From NCBI GenBank assembly GCA_036338615.1, contig JAYZBT010000117.1, forward strand, positions 1 to 19,299: a stretch of DNA of 19,299 nucleotides, written 5' to 3'. Source of the DNA: UBA1138 sp036338615 (lineage in GTDB: Bacteria > Gemmatimonadota > Gemmatimonadetes > Longimicrobiales > Gaopeijiaceae). Each line of letters begins with the position of its first letter. Within the stretch, counting starts at the first letter, position 1. Positions 1 through 6,944 of the stretch are shown here, in pieces. A program made the translations under genes and the position numbers. The notes under the pieces were generated by a model. That model was not told the DNA's origin. It did not search any database and saw nothing but the letters and a program-made list of their open reading frames with translations.

Positions 1-171
1 GGCATCGTCGAGTTCTTGATGGCGAACCCGATCTTCCTCATCCCTGTGCTGCTGCTGGCCGCGGTGATGGTCTACGCGCTCTTGAAGAAGCTGCTCAAGA
101 TGGCCGCGATCGTAGTGATCGCTGGCGCGCTCTACGTGCTACTGGTCGAGTATTTCGGGGCAGGCATTTAG
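1..171 (+). CDS. Small two-helix membrane protein (5' end may be cut)
   Basis: Reading frame 1 is open from the window edge to a TAG at 169-171. An ATG at 19 would give a complete 50-residue protein, but the frame is also open upstream of it, so this may be the C-terminal end of a longer gene. The visible protein is almost wholly hydrophobic: a first helix starting at NPIFLIPVLLL, a short basic turn (KKLLK), and a second helix (AAIVVIAGALYVLLVEYF), ending GAGI. This suggests an inner-membrane hairpin with the basic loop in the cytoplasm. I do not recognise a family. It runs convergent to the DUF5777 gene, with only 18 bases between the two stops. Confidence 0.5.
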   Translation, partial: GIVEFLMANPIFLIPVLLLAAVMVYALLKKLLKMAAIVVIAGALYVLLVEYFGAGI

Positions 172-189
172 CCGGCTGAGCTTCAGGTT

Positions 190-1053
190 CTAGAAGGCGA
201 GCAGCCGCGTGATGTTGAAGCCGATCCGCCATTCATCGGGCGTGAACTCGGCGTCCGTGCCGCCCAGGAACTGCGTCGGGTTCATGAGCTGCTGATTCGT
301 CAACATCACCTTGAAGAAGTGGCCTCCAGTCTCGAACTCGATGCCGAACGACCCGCTGTCGTGCCTCTGATCCGTGCCACGATCCTCGCTGATGATCCAC
401 TCGCTCAGGAAGCTCACCATCTCTGAGACGTAGAGTTGGGCGTGCATCCCCAGCGCGAAGACCGTTTCCGAGCTCGCATCGACGATGGTGGGATTCCGGA
501 GCAGGCTCGGTACGAGTCCCAGCGCGAGGCGGTCGCCCAATAGCGCGTTGAACATCAACTGCGCGTATTGCTGCGATTCGTTCTCGTCGGCCCCGGCGCC
601 GGTCGGTGCCTGGGTATTCCAGGCGAGCCCGCCCATCAAGCCGATCATTACAGGCACGGCCTCGGAGCCCCCCTCGAAGAGCCGGGCCCTCACATTCAGT
701 TCTACATTGTCGCTTCGGTTGGACCGGAGCACTCCGAGCATCACCCGGTCGGACGCCGCATAAGCGAGACCCAAGCGATTCGTCACCGGGCCATCGAAGC
801 CCCACAGAGCGTCGGCGCCGTCCGATACGGGCGGAAAGAACCGGTGCGAGATCTCGAACAGCCACTCACCCTTCTTCAGCGTCTCCGCGGTGGGAAGATT
901 GGCGGCCTGAGGAGAGTGGAATACCGCCATTTCAGCTTCGGTCTGCTGTTCACGGCGCTGGAACCGTTCCGGTCGCTGTTGGGCGCCCACAGTGCCTGAG
1001 GCGCCGACCAGCAGCATGGCCGCCAACAATGCTGAGAGTATGTGGGATTTCAC
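190..1053 (-). CDS. DUF5777-family outer-membrane beta-barrel protein
   Basis: This gene encodes 287 residues. An N-terminal signal peptide (about residues 1-25, ending GTVGAQ) is followed by a polar linker and then alternating short strands typical of an outer-membrane barrel; the last residues (FNITRLLAF) end in an aromatic, as many barrels do. Sections such as LFEISHRFFPP, DALWGFDGPVTNRLGLAY and ASDRVMLGVLRS match my memory of DUF5777 proteins, a family of unknown function. The start chosen is the GTG at 1053-1051, which overlaps the TGA of the upstream YceI gene as GTGA. The frame stays open for another 600 bases upstream, but that stretch is antisense-frame shadow of the YceI gene. Third gene of the haem-lipoprotein/YceI/DUF5777 operon and probably translationally coupled. 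A role as porin or as outer-membrane partner of the YceI protein is inference. Confidence 0.78.
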   Translation of the reverse strand: MKSHILSALLAAMLLVGASGTVGAQQRPERFQRREQQTEAEMAVFHSPQAANLPTAETLKKGEWLFEISHRFFPPVSDGADALWGFDGPVTNRLGLAYAASDRVMLGVLRSNRSDNVELNVRARLFEGGSEAVPVMIGLMGGLAWNTQAPTGAGADENESQQYAQLMFNALLGDRLALGLVPSLLRNPTIVDASSETVFALGMHAQLYVSEMVSFLSEWIISEDRGTDQRHDSGSFGIEFETGGHFFKVMLTNQQLMNPTQFLGGTDAEFTPDEWRIGFNITRLLAF

Positions 1054-1670
1054 TTGGTGTCCTCCGCGGGCTCGATGCGGAAATCGAGTTCGAGCTGGAT
1101 CTCGTTGTTGAGCTTCAGAAACATCACTTTTGGAACCTCGATTTCGTGATCCGTGAGTAGGACCTGGAACGCGCATTGCACCCTGTATCCGTCGCCGATC
1201 GGGCTCAGGTCGCACGTTACCGAGCGCTCGCGCTCCACCCCGTGGATGCCGAGCGTACCCTGAACCGTGACCCGGAAGACACCGTTCGACAGCGGAGCGG
1301 CCCGCGCGATCCTGCCTCCGAAAGCCGCGTATGGGTAGTCTTCGACCTCGAGGTAGTTCTTCTGCATGTGGCGGTTTCGGAGACCGATCCCGGTGTCGAT
1401 GGAGGCGAGGTCGACCTCGAAGAAGAATTCCGTGTCGTCTCCGCCCGTCTCGGCCGTGAGGGTCGCGGTATTGATGGCGACGAAGCCGTCGATGCGGTTC
1501 GTGACACCATCGAACTCTTCGATCGCGGCCCTCGACGTGAAGCGCACCACCCGCTCGGCGTCGAGCTCGACCTGGTACGCCTGCTGCGCGGAAACGGACC
1601 CTGTCGGGACTACGGACGTCCAGCAAAGCGCGAGGACCACCGAGGAGTATCTCCAAACTCTTTCAGTCAC
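1050..1670 (-). CDS. YceI-like periplasmic lipocalin-fold protein
   Basis: This 206-residue protein has a signal peptide (about 1-28, ending SVSAQ) and a single YceI-like domain. The hallmark stretch is at residues 92-117 (DTGIGLRNRHMQKNYLEV followed by DYPYAAF), then strands carrying GTLGIHGVERE and a hydrophobic last strand. YceI proteins are extended lipocalin-like barrels that bind isoprenoid chains such as octaprenyl compounds in the periplasm; a ligand for this one cannot be read from sequence. The start is GTG at 1670 (MTERVW), with a G-rich stretch just upstream, 18 bases after the stop of the haem lipoprotein gene. Its stop overlaps the start of the DUF5777 gene by four bases. The neighbours suggest it carries a quinone-like or lipid cofactor between a haem lipoprotein and an outer-membrane barrel; that is inference. 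Confidence 0.85.
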   Translation of the reverse strand: MTERVWRYSSVVLALCWTSVVPTGSVSAQQAYQVELDAERVVRFTSRAAIEEFDGVTNRIDGFVAINTATLTAETGGDDTEFFFEVDLASIDTGIGLRNRHMQKNYLEVEDYPYAAFGGRIARAAPLSNGVFRVTVQGTLGIHGVERERSVTCDLSPIGDGYRVQCAFQVLLTDHEIEVPKVMFLKLNNEIQLELDFRIEPAEDTK

Positions 1671-1688
1671 TTGGCACCCCCGCCCGAC

Positions 1689-2159
1689 CTAGTTGTTCGC
1701 GGCCCCGGTATTGATCCAGTTCTTGATGTTCGTGATGTCGATGTTGTCCAACACCGAGCCCCCGCTAGGCATGCGATTGCCGTTCCCGCTGCCCTGGGTC
1801 CCTTCGAGCTTCTTCACTAGATAGCTGTTCACCGCGTCATTTGGGATGACGTACACCTCGTCCGAATTGCCGGACGTCACTCCGACGAGGTTGCCGAAGC
1901 TCGTGGCGGCGCTGCTCGTGAGCGTCAGTCCGCCGCTGCCGCCTCCGTGGCATCCCGAGGAGGTGCAGTTCTTGCGCACGAAGATCTCCATGACGTCCGT
2001 CGCGAAGGATGGGTTCGTCTTGATAGTCCGGGTGTCGACGCTTCCGCCGCCCCCGTCCCCGTCCCCCCCTCCGGGATCCGTGGGACTATCGCTGCCGCCG
2101 CATGCGGCGACGAAGAGGGCGAACGTGAGCGAGAACAGGCCGCGTCGTAGGTGGAGCAT
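1689..2159 (-). CDS. Cytochrome c-like lipoprotein with a CX4CH haem motif
   Basis: This 156-residue protein starts with a lipoprotein signal; the lipobox VAAC puts the lipidated cysteine at residue 20. A flexible Gly/Asp/Ser linker (about 22-42) leads to one compact domain. That domain holds NCTSSGCHGG at residues 64-73: Cys65, Cys70 and His71 form CX4CH rather than the usual CXXCH. Met130 in NRMPSGG is a good candidate for the distal haem ligand, and the C-terminal helix (ITNIKNWINTGA) matches small c-type and planctomycete-type cytochrome domains. The likely role is single-electron transfer at the membrane surface. It is the first gene of the operon with YceI and DUF5777. The start ATG at 2159 has no clear Shine-Dalgarno site. 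If CX4CH does not take haem, it could instead be a metal-binding or disulfide-bonded relative. Confidence 0.75.
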   Translation of the reverse strand: MLHLRRGLFSLTFALFVAACGGSDSPTDPGGGDGDGGGGSVDTRTIKTNPSFATDVMEIFVRKNCTSSGCHGGGSGGLTLTSSAATSFGNLVGVTSGNSDEVYVIPNDAVNSYLVKKLEGTQGSGNGNRMPSGGSVLDNIDITNIKNWINTGAANN

Positions 2160-2305
2160 GGTTGGACTCGGGTCGGAATTAAAGGAAAGCTTGAAGCGTA
2201 AATGATCTCTTGAAGAACGACTCGCCGGGACGGGTTTGTGTTAGATGCCCAGCCTCAGGGCCACATGGTTTTGGGACGTATGACGGCTCCAGTGCAACGC
2301 ATCAT

Positions 2306-2327
2306 CGGACCCCTCGAAGGTCGTCCG
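2306..2327 (-). terminator. Hairpin just after the antiporter gene
   Basis: CGGAC at 2306-2310 pairs with GTCCG at 2323-2327, and the inside adds an interrupted three-pair stem (CCT/AGG in the minus-strand sense). It lies nine bases beyond the antiporter stop, where a 3' end would be expected. There is no run of T after it on the minus strand, so it may only stabilise the transcript end. The rest of 2160-2335, including the promoter region of the haem lipoprotein operon, shows no convincing promoter. Confidence 0.25.
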
Positions 2328-2335
2328 GTAGTGAG

Positions 2336-3787
2336 TTACACCACGAAGAGGACGTAGACCACGGCGATCGCGATTTGCATGAGGGCAAACGGGAGCGCCT
2401 TCGAGACGAAGCCCCCGAACGACAGCTTGAGGCCGTGCTTATGGATGATCGTGACCGCCACGAGCGTCGAGGCCGACCCGATTGGAGTGATGTTGCCGCC
2501 TAGATTCGCGCCGAAGATCACCGCCCACCAAAGCGGGTCCGTGGGCGGCCGAATCATTCCGTCGGCGAGTGGCATACCGGCGATGATCTTCGCGAGCATC
2601 GCAGCGAGCGGGATGTTGTCGGTCACGGAGCTGAACGCGGCCGTCGAGATCATGACCGCTCCGGTCCCGAGAGTCGGTCCGAGGGCCACGATCCGCTCCA
2701 CACCCTGTCCGATCAGGCCGAGCACCTGGGCGTGCTCCATGACGTTGATCACAACGAAAAGGGCCGCGAAGAAACCCAGCAGGTCCCAGTCGACCGTTCG
2801 GTAGAATTGGTCGACCTCGGACTTGTATCGGATCAACATCACGACCGCGAACGCCATTGCCACGAAGCCCATGCCGAGGTCGGAGACGTAGGGCATGATC
2901 GAGGTCGTCGCGATGGCGATGATGAAGAGCACGAGCATGCCCGTCGCGAACCAAAAGAAACCCCGGCTCTCAATGCCGTCGTTCTCGTCGAAGCCGGAGA
3001 CGAGGCTCCGTGCCTCCTCCCGGGCCTGTTCGTCCGCCAATCGTTCGATTCCGAAGAGCTTCGCACCGAGCAGCAGGGTCGCGACCGTCGCCACCACGAC
3101 GAACGGCCACGCCTTGAGGAAGAAGGCGACGAAACTGATGTTCGCCGCCGTCCCGACGATGATGTTGGGCACGGAACTGATCAGCGTGAGAAGTCCACCG
3201 ATGTTCGTGAGCAGGCCTTCGACGAGCAGGAAGCCGAGCAGCTTGTCGTTCCGGCCGAGCTTGTCGAGGGATACCGCCGTGAGCGACCCGACGATGATCA
3301 TCGCCGTCACGTTGTTCAAGACAGCGCTGAACACGACGGTCATGAGCCCGTAGAGCCACAGAATCCGGACCGGGTCGCCGCCCGACAGCTTCGTGAGCTT
3401 GATCGCGATCCATGTGAAGAGACCCGAGCGCGAGGTCACGTCCACGAACAAGCTGGCTCCGAAGATGATCGTGATCACACCCCAGTCGATCGCCGGGATG
3501 TAAACGGGCATGTTCATCTCGTGCCCGCCGATCAGGTACGGGCCGTACGGCAGCGGCAGCAAGATCGCGCCCAAGAGCAGCGCCACGATCGCGAAGAGAC
3601 CGACGATGAGGGACTTCTTCGCGTGCAGCTTCTCCTCGAGCGCGAGGCTGACGATGAGCGCGACCAGGACGCCCGCGAACAGCAAGGTGATCCCCATCGG
3701 GACTTCGCCGGCCACGTGCTCGGCAGTCTGTCCGGCAGCTTGTTCGGCGCCTTGCACGACGGTCGTGGCGAGCACGCGCAGGCCCAT
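2336..3787 (-). CDS. NhaD/ArsB-superfamily sodium:proton antiporter-like transporter
   Basis: This integral membrane protein of about 483 residues has roughly a dozen hydrophobic segments and belongs to the ion transporter superfamily that holds NhaD, ArsB and SLC13 carriers. Two half-repeats each carry the family signature: LNNVTAMIIVG near residues 158-168 and SSVTDNIPLAAML near 387-399. A re-entrant-type stretch GGNITPIGSAST lies near 431-442. Two such Asn/Asp-rich broken helices are where these carriers bind ions. NhaD-type Na+/H+ exchange is the best guess, but anion or dicarboxylate transport cannot be excluded from sequence alone. The gene starts at the ATG overlapping the upstream stop by one base (TGATG); a GTG at 3790 gives one extra residue. 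It is the last gene of the S9 peptidase-Usp-antiporter operon, so the Usp-like protein upstream is a candidate cytoplasmic partner. Confidence 0.85.
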   Translation of the reverse strand: MGLRVLATTVVQGAEQAAGQTAEHVAGEVPMGITLLFAGVLVALIVSLALEEKLHAKKSLIVGLFAIVALLLGAILLPLPYGPYLIGGHEMNMPVYIPAIDWGVITIIFGASLFVDVTSRSGLFTWIAIKLTKLSGGDPVRILWLYGLMTVVFSAVLNNVTAMIIVGSLTAVSLDKLGRNDKLLGFLLVEGLLTNIGGLLTLISSVPNIIVGTAANISFVAFFLKAWPFVVVATVATLLLGAKLFGIERLADEQAREEARSLVSGFDENDGIESRGFFWFATGMLVLFIIAIATTSIMPYVSDLGMGFVAMAFAVVMLIRYKSEVDQFYRTVDWDLLGFFAALFVVINVMEHAQVLGLIGQGVERIVALGPTLGTGAVMISTAAFSSVTDNIPLAAMLAKIIAGMPLADGMIRPPTDPLWWAVIFGANLGGNITPIGSASTLVAVTIIHKHGLKLSFGGFVSKALPFALMQIAIAVVYVLFVV

Positions 3788-4680
3788 CACAGCAGCAGCA
3801 ACGGGACAGAACGCACCTGGATCGCCAACGGGTACGCGAGCCCGTGCATGGCGAACTGGTCCTCGTCCTTGGTGTTCATGACCAGCAGATCGGCCTCGTG
3901 CTGCTCGACGAGCCGGATGTACTCGGTCAGGTGGTGCCCCTGAGCGATCACCGACTCCACAGTTATGGGGACCGCCGCACGAGTGATCTCGCCTGCGCAG
4001 CTATCCATGTAGTCGTGCGTATCTCGCTCCAAGCGATCAGCGATCGCCTCTCTCGCGTTGTCCGTGTCGATGCTCGGAATCTTCCCGACGGTCTCGATGA
4101 AGCGATCGAGCGCCGCGGCGTCCTCGACGTTCGCTAGCACGAGGCGACCCCCTTCGTCCGTGAAGCGCGCGGCCCAGTTCACGAGTTCGTGATCACCGAC
4201 GAGGTGATCGGTCATCGCCACAACGACCTTCGTGCGCCGGACGTGTCGTTCGAGCTGTTGTTCCGGATGTGGCAGCACCATGATGGGCGTCGTCGTGACC
4301 TGCGTTAGCACGTCGATGTACTCGCCCAGGGTGTACGGCCACTGCCACGAATCGCTGTGCAGGTGGCGATACGTACAGATTAATCCAGGACGCTCCGCCT
4401 CGATCAGTTCCAGCAACGCCGGCACGGAGTCGTACTCACCCCCGTGCGTGACACGCCAGCGGATGTTCTCTCCGCGCCCGAGCACACCGAGTAGAGACCG
4501 AACGCGGTCGCCAAAGGCAGCGGCCTCCCGCTCGTCTCGGTCGCTGACGACCAGCACCGAATCCACCTCGACCGCCGAGTACTGGAAGCGGACCTTGGCG
4601 GCGGCGCGGAACACCGACTCGAATTGGTCGACCTTGCTGAAGCCGATGCCGTGGTGCTCGGGGCTGCCGCTATCGGTCAC
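3787..4680 (-). CDS. Tandem universal stress protein (UspA-like), no ATP-binding loop
   Basis: This soluble protein of 297 residues is built of two UspA-like alpha/beta halves. The first runs to about residue 140, ending in the strand TPIMVLPHP; the second opens with the strand TKVVVAMTDHL at 150 and ends with SVPLLLL. In ATP-binding Usps a G-X2-G-X9-G-S/T loop precedes the last strand. Here the corresponding part (VMNTKDEDQFAMHG) lacks it, and the first half lacks it too, so the protein probably does not bind ATP in the usual way. The start chosen is GTG at 4680, which overlaps the S9 peptidase stop by 11 bases and has GGAG about ten bases upstream; the open frame further upstream is peptidase shadow. 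Fusion or adjacency of Usp domains to ion antiporters is a known pattern, so a regulatory role for the antiporter is likely but inferred. Confidence 0.78.
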   Translation of the reverse strand: MTDSGSPEHHGIGFSKVDQFESVFRAAAKVRFQYSAVEVDSVLVVSDRDEREAAAFGDRVRSLLGVLGRGENIRWRVTHGGEYDSVPALLELIEAERPGLICTYRHLHSDSWQWPYTLGEYIDVLTQVTTTPIMVLPHPEQQLERHVRRTKVVVAMTDHLVGDHELVNWAARFTDEGGRLVLANVEDAAALDRFIETVGKIPSIDTDNAREAIADRLERDTHDYMDSCAGEITRAAVPITVESVIAQGHHLTEYIRLVEQHEADLLVMNTKDEDQFAMHGLAYPLAIQVRSVPLLLL

Positions 4681-6778
4681 TGATGACCCGCTCCGCTTGC
4701 TTGTAGCGCTCGAACCACTCGAGCACATTCGCGATCTTCGCGATCAGGTTCGACGGGGCGCTGTCCGCGATGCCATGGAAGGAGTCTTGAACGCGGACGA
4801 GTTGGGTAGGGACCTTCCGGATCTGTAGCGCCTGGTAGAACTGCTCGGACTCCGCCATGGGTGTGCGTAGGTCCCGCTCCCCCGTAATGAGCATGGTCGG
4901 CGTTTCGACGTTTCCGACCAGCGATAGCGGCGACCGGGCCCAATAGTGCTCGAGATTCCCTTCCTCCCAGACCGGGCCCGGAAGCCAGTACTGGTAGTAG
5001 GAAGAGTACCCGTCGGACGTCAGCGAGAAGCTGATCCAGTTGATGACGGGCTTCTGCACGACCGCCGCTCGGAAGCGGTCGGTCTTACCGACGATCCACG
5101 CGGTGAGTACGCCACCGCCCGATCCGCCGGTGACCATCAGGTTGCCCTCGTCGATGTAGCCCCGATCGATGACGGCATCGACCCCCGACATCAAGTCGTC
5201 GTAGTCGTACCCGGGGTAGGCATGGTGGATGAGGTTGCCGAACTCCTCCCCGTAGCTCGTGCTCCCTCGGGGGTTGGTATACAGCACCACGTACCCCGCC
5301 GCCGCGTAGAACTGGACCTCGGAAGAGAAACGGGGGCCGTAGTTGGAGAAAGGCCCGCCGTGAATCTCCAGCATGAGCGGGTACTTCTGGGAGGGATCGA
5401 AATTCGGTGGCGTCGCAATCCAGCCCTGGATCGGACGACCGTCGTGGGAAGACTCCCACCAGAGTTCTTCGACCTGGGCGAGATCCTTGTGGCCCAGCAG
5501 GTCCTCGTTGAGCATGGTGATGCGTTGCGCCTCTCGGCCCCGTTGGCCGACCGCTACGTCTGCCGGGTGCGAGGGAGACGTGTGCGTGAACGCGAAGCGG
5601 CCGCCCGGAGCGACGGTATAGGAGCCGCCACCGTAGGGGCGGCCGAGTCCCACGCCGCCCAGGTCCTCGGCGAGGTCCTCGACTCGACCGGCAAGCGAGA
5701 CGTACGCGACCTTGCTCATGCCCTCGTCGTCATACTGGAAGTAGAGGCCTTGGCCGTCGTCGGCCCAGTTGAGGCCGCCGAAGTTGCGGTCCAGGTCGCT
5801 GACCACGTGGCTGCCCGACCCGTCCCGGTTCATCACGTACAGGTGTGCGATCTGGTAGCCCTGGTACTCGTCGTCGAAGCCCGTGTAGGCGATCAACGAT
5901 CCGTCGGGCGAGAGCGCTGCATTGCCGTCGGGCCCGAAGCGGTCGGTCAACTGTGTCAACTGGCCCGACGCGACCGAGATCTCGAAGACCTCACTGTTGC
6001 GCACGTCGAAGTCCGGGTCGTCCCGATTGGCGCTGAAGACGATCGAGCGCGAGTCCGGTGACCAAGAGAGGCTACTGCCGTGGTTGAACGAGCCGCTCGT
6101 GAGCTGCCTCGGCGTGCCGCCCTCGGCCGGCATCACGAAAATGTGTGTGTAGCCGTCCTCGAGGTATCCGCGGCCGTCGGCGCGGAACCGCAACTTGTTG
6201 ATCACGATCGGTGGCGTGGTCCACTGCGCGCCGTCGGGCTTGGACGGCATCTTCGCGAACGAGGGCGCGGCCTCGGGCACGAACATCGTCATCGCGACCC
6301 ACTTCCCGTCCGGTGACCACGTGATGTTTCCGGGAGACTCCGTGACGTTCGTGAGTTCGGCCGTCTGTCCCGAGTCCATCCAGCGCACGAAGACCTGAGC
6401 AGAGCCGTCCTCGGAAGAGACGTACAGGAGGCGGTTTCCTTCCGGGGACCAGCGCGGCGAAGACACGCTGCTGGTGCCATCGGTGATCGCCCTGTGTTGC
6501 GTGCCGTCGGAGTCGATCATCCAAAGTGCCGTGCGGCGTCCGTCGGTCATGATGTCGAAGCCTCGGCGCACGTAGACGACTCGCGAGCCGTCTGGCGAGA
6601 TCCGGGGATCTGCCGCCACTTCCATCTCGAAGATGTCCAGGTACTGAAGGCGATCGGCGTTCGCGGCGTCGTCGTTCACCTGGGCCGAGAGCGGCATCGT
6701 CAGAGAGAGGAAGGCCAGAACTGGAACCGCGAAAAACGCGACCGAGCGCGTCGCGATCGGGAAGCGGACTTTCAACAT
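4670..6778 (-). CDS. Secreted S9-family serine peptidase (acylaminoacyl/dipeptidyl type)
   Basis: This 702-residue protein has a signal peptide (about 1-32, ending PLSAQ). Residues 50-420 form a beta-propeller with repeated SPDG/SPEG turns (for example at 61, 111, 155, 240 and 290), and an alpha/beta-hydrolase domain runs from about 440. The oxyanion-region motif HGGP is at 473. The nucleophile Ser553 lies in GGSGGG, the acid Asp636 in GERDLRTP, and the catalytic His668 in SFHGI, so the triad is complete. Most S9C enzymes have GGSYGG; here Gly replaces the Tyr. The likely role is cleavage of short peptides taken up from outside, in the periplasm. The start ATG at 6778 has a strong Shine-Dalgarno site (GAGGTG, five bases away). 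First gene of an operon with the Usp-like and antiporter genes, whose connection to peptide degradation is not obvious. Confidence 0.92.
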   Translation of the reverse strand: MLKVRFPIATRSVAFFAVPVLAFLSLTMPLSAQVNDDAANADRLQYLDIFEMEVAADPRISPDGSRVVYVRRGFDIMTDGRRTALWMIDSDGTQHRAITDGTSSVSSPRWSPEGNRLLYVSSEDGSAQVFVRWMDSGQTAELTNVTESPGNITWSPDGKWVAMTMFVPEAAPSFAKMPSKPDGAQWTTPPIVINKLRFRADGRGYLEDGYTHIFVMPAEGGTPRQLTSGSFNHGSSLSWSPDSRSIVFSANRDDPDFDVRNSEVFEISVASGQLTQLTDRFGPDGNAALSPDGSLIAYTGFDDEYQGYQIAHLYVMNRDGSGSHVVSDLDRNFGGLNWADDGQGLYFQYDDEGMSKVAYVSLAGRVEDLAEDLGGVGLGRPYGGGSYTVAPGGRFAFTHTSPSHPADVAVGQRGREAQRITMLNEDLLGHKDLAQVEELWWESSHDGRPIQGWIATPPNFDPSQKYPLMLEIHGGPFSNYGPRFSSEVQFYAAAGYVVLYTNPRGSTSYGEEFGNLIHHAYPGYDYDDLMSGVDAVIDRGYIDEGNLMVTGGSGGGVLTAWIVGKTDRFRAAVVQKPVINWISFSLTSDGYSSYYQYWLPGPVWEEGNLEHYWARSPLSLVGNVETPTMLITGERDLRTPMAESEQFYQALQIRKVPTQLVRVQDSFHGIADSAPSNLIAKIANVLEWFERYKQAERVISDR

Positions 6779-6852
6779 CGGAGCACCTCTTGCGGCTGCG
6801 GTCAGGCAACCGATGGCAGTGGCCTGCAGGTCGAAATCGGGGTCCCAGCATA

Positions 6853-6866
6853 GCGGCGCTAGCCGC
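6853..6866. promoter_or_regulatory. Inverted repeat in the divergent spacer
   Basis: GCGGC and GCCGC face each other around a four-base centre (GCTA) in the 166-base spacer between the divergent S9 peptidase and metzincin-like lipoprotein genes. It could be an operator acting on both directions, or a chance GC-rich hairpin. I see no good -35/-10 pair nearby. Confidence 0.22.
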
Positions 6867-6944
6867 CCGATGACCAGGGACGAAACTCACCGCAGCCCTC
6901 GACGTACAACGATCACTGTCCCTAGCGCCCGCGCAGAGAGGCTC

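Noticed and set aside
1054..1656. Upstream extension of the DUF5777 frame, adding about 200 residues
   Set aside because: It overlaps the YceI gene in another frame, is arginine-rich low-complexity sequence, and the signal peptide begins exactly at the GTG at 1053.
2732..3943. Plus-strand open frame of about 400 codons opposite the antiporter
   Set aside because: It is dominated by Asp, Glu, Arg and His, the typical antisense reading of a GC-rich membrane protein gene, and the antiporter frame has clear family motifs.
4946..6061. Plus-strand open frame of about 370 codons opposite the S9 peptidase
   Set aside because: It lacks any domain pattern, while the minus strand has a full signal peptide, propeller and catalytic triad.
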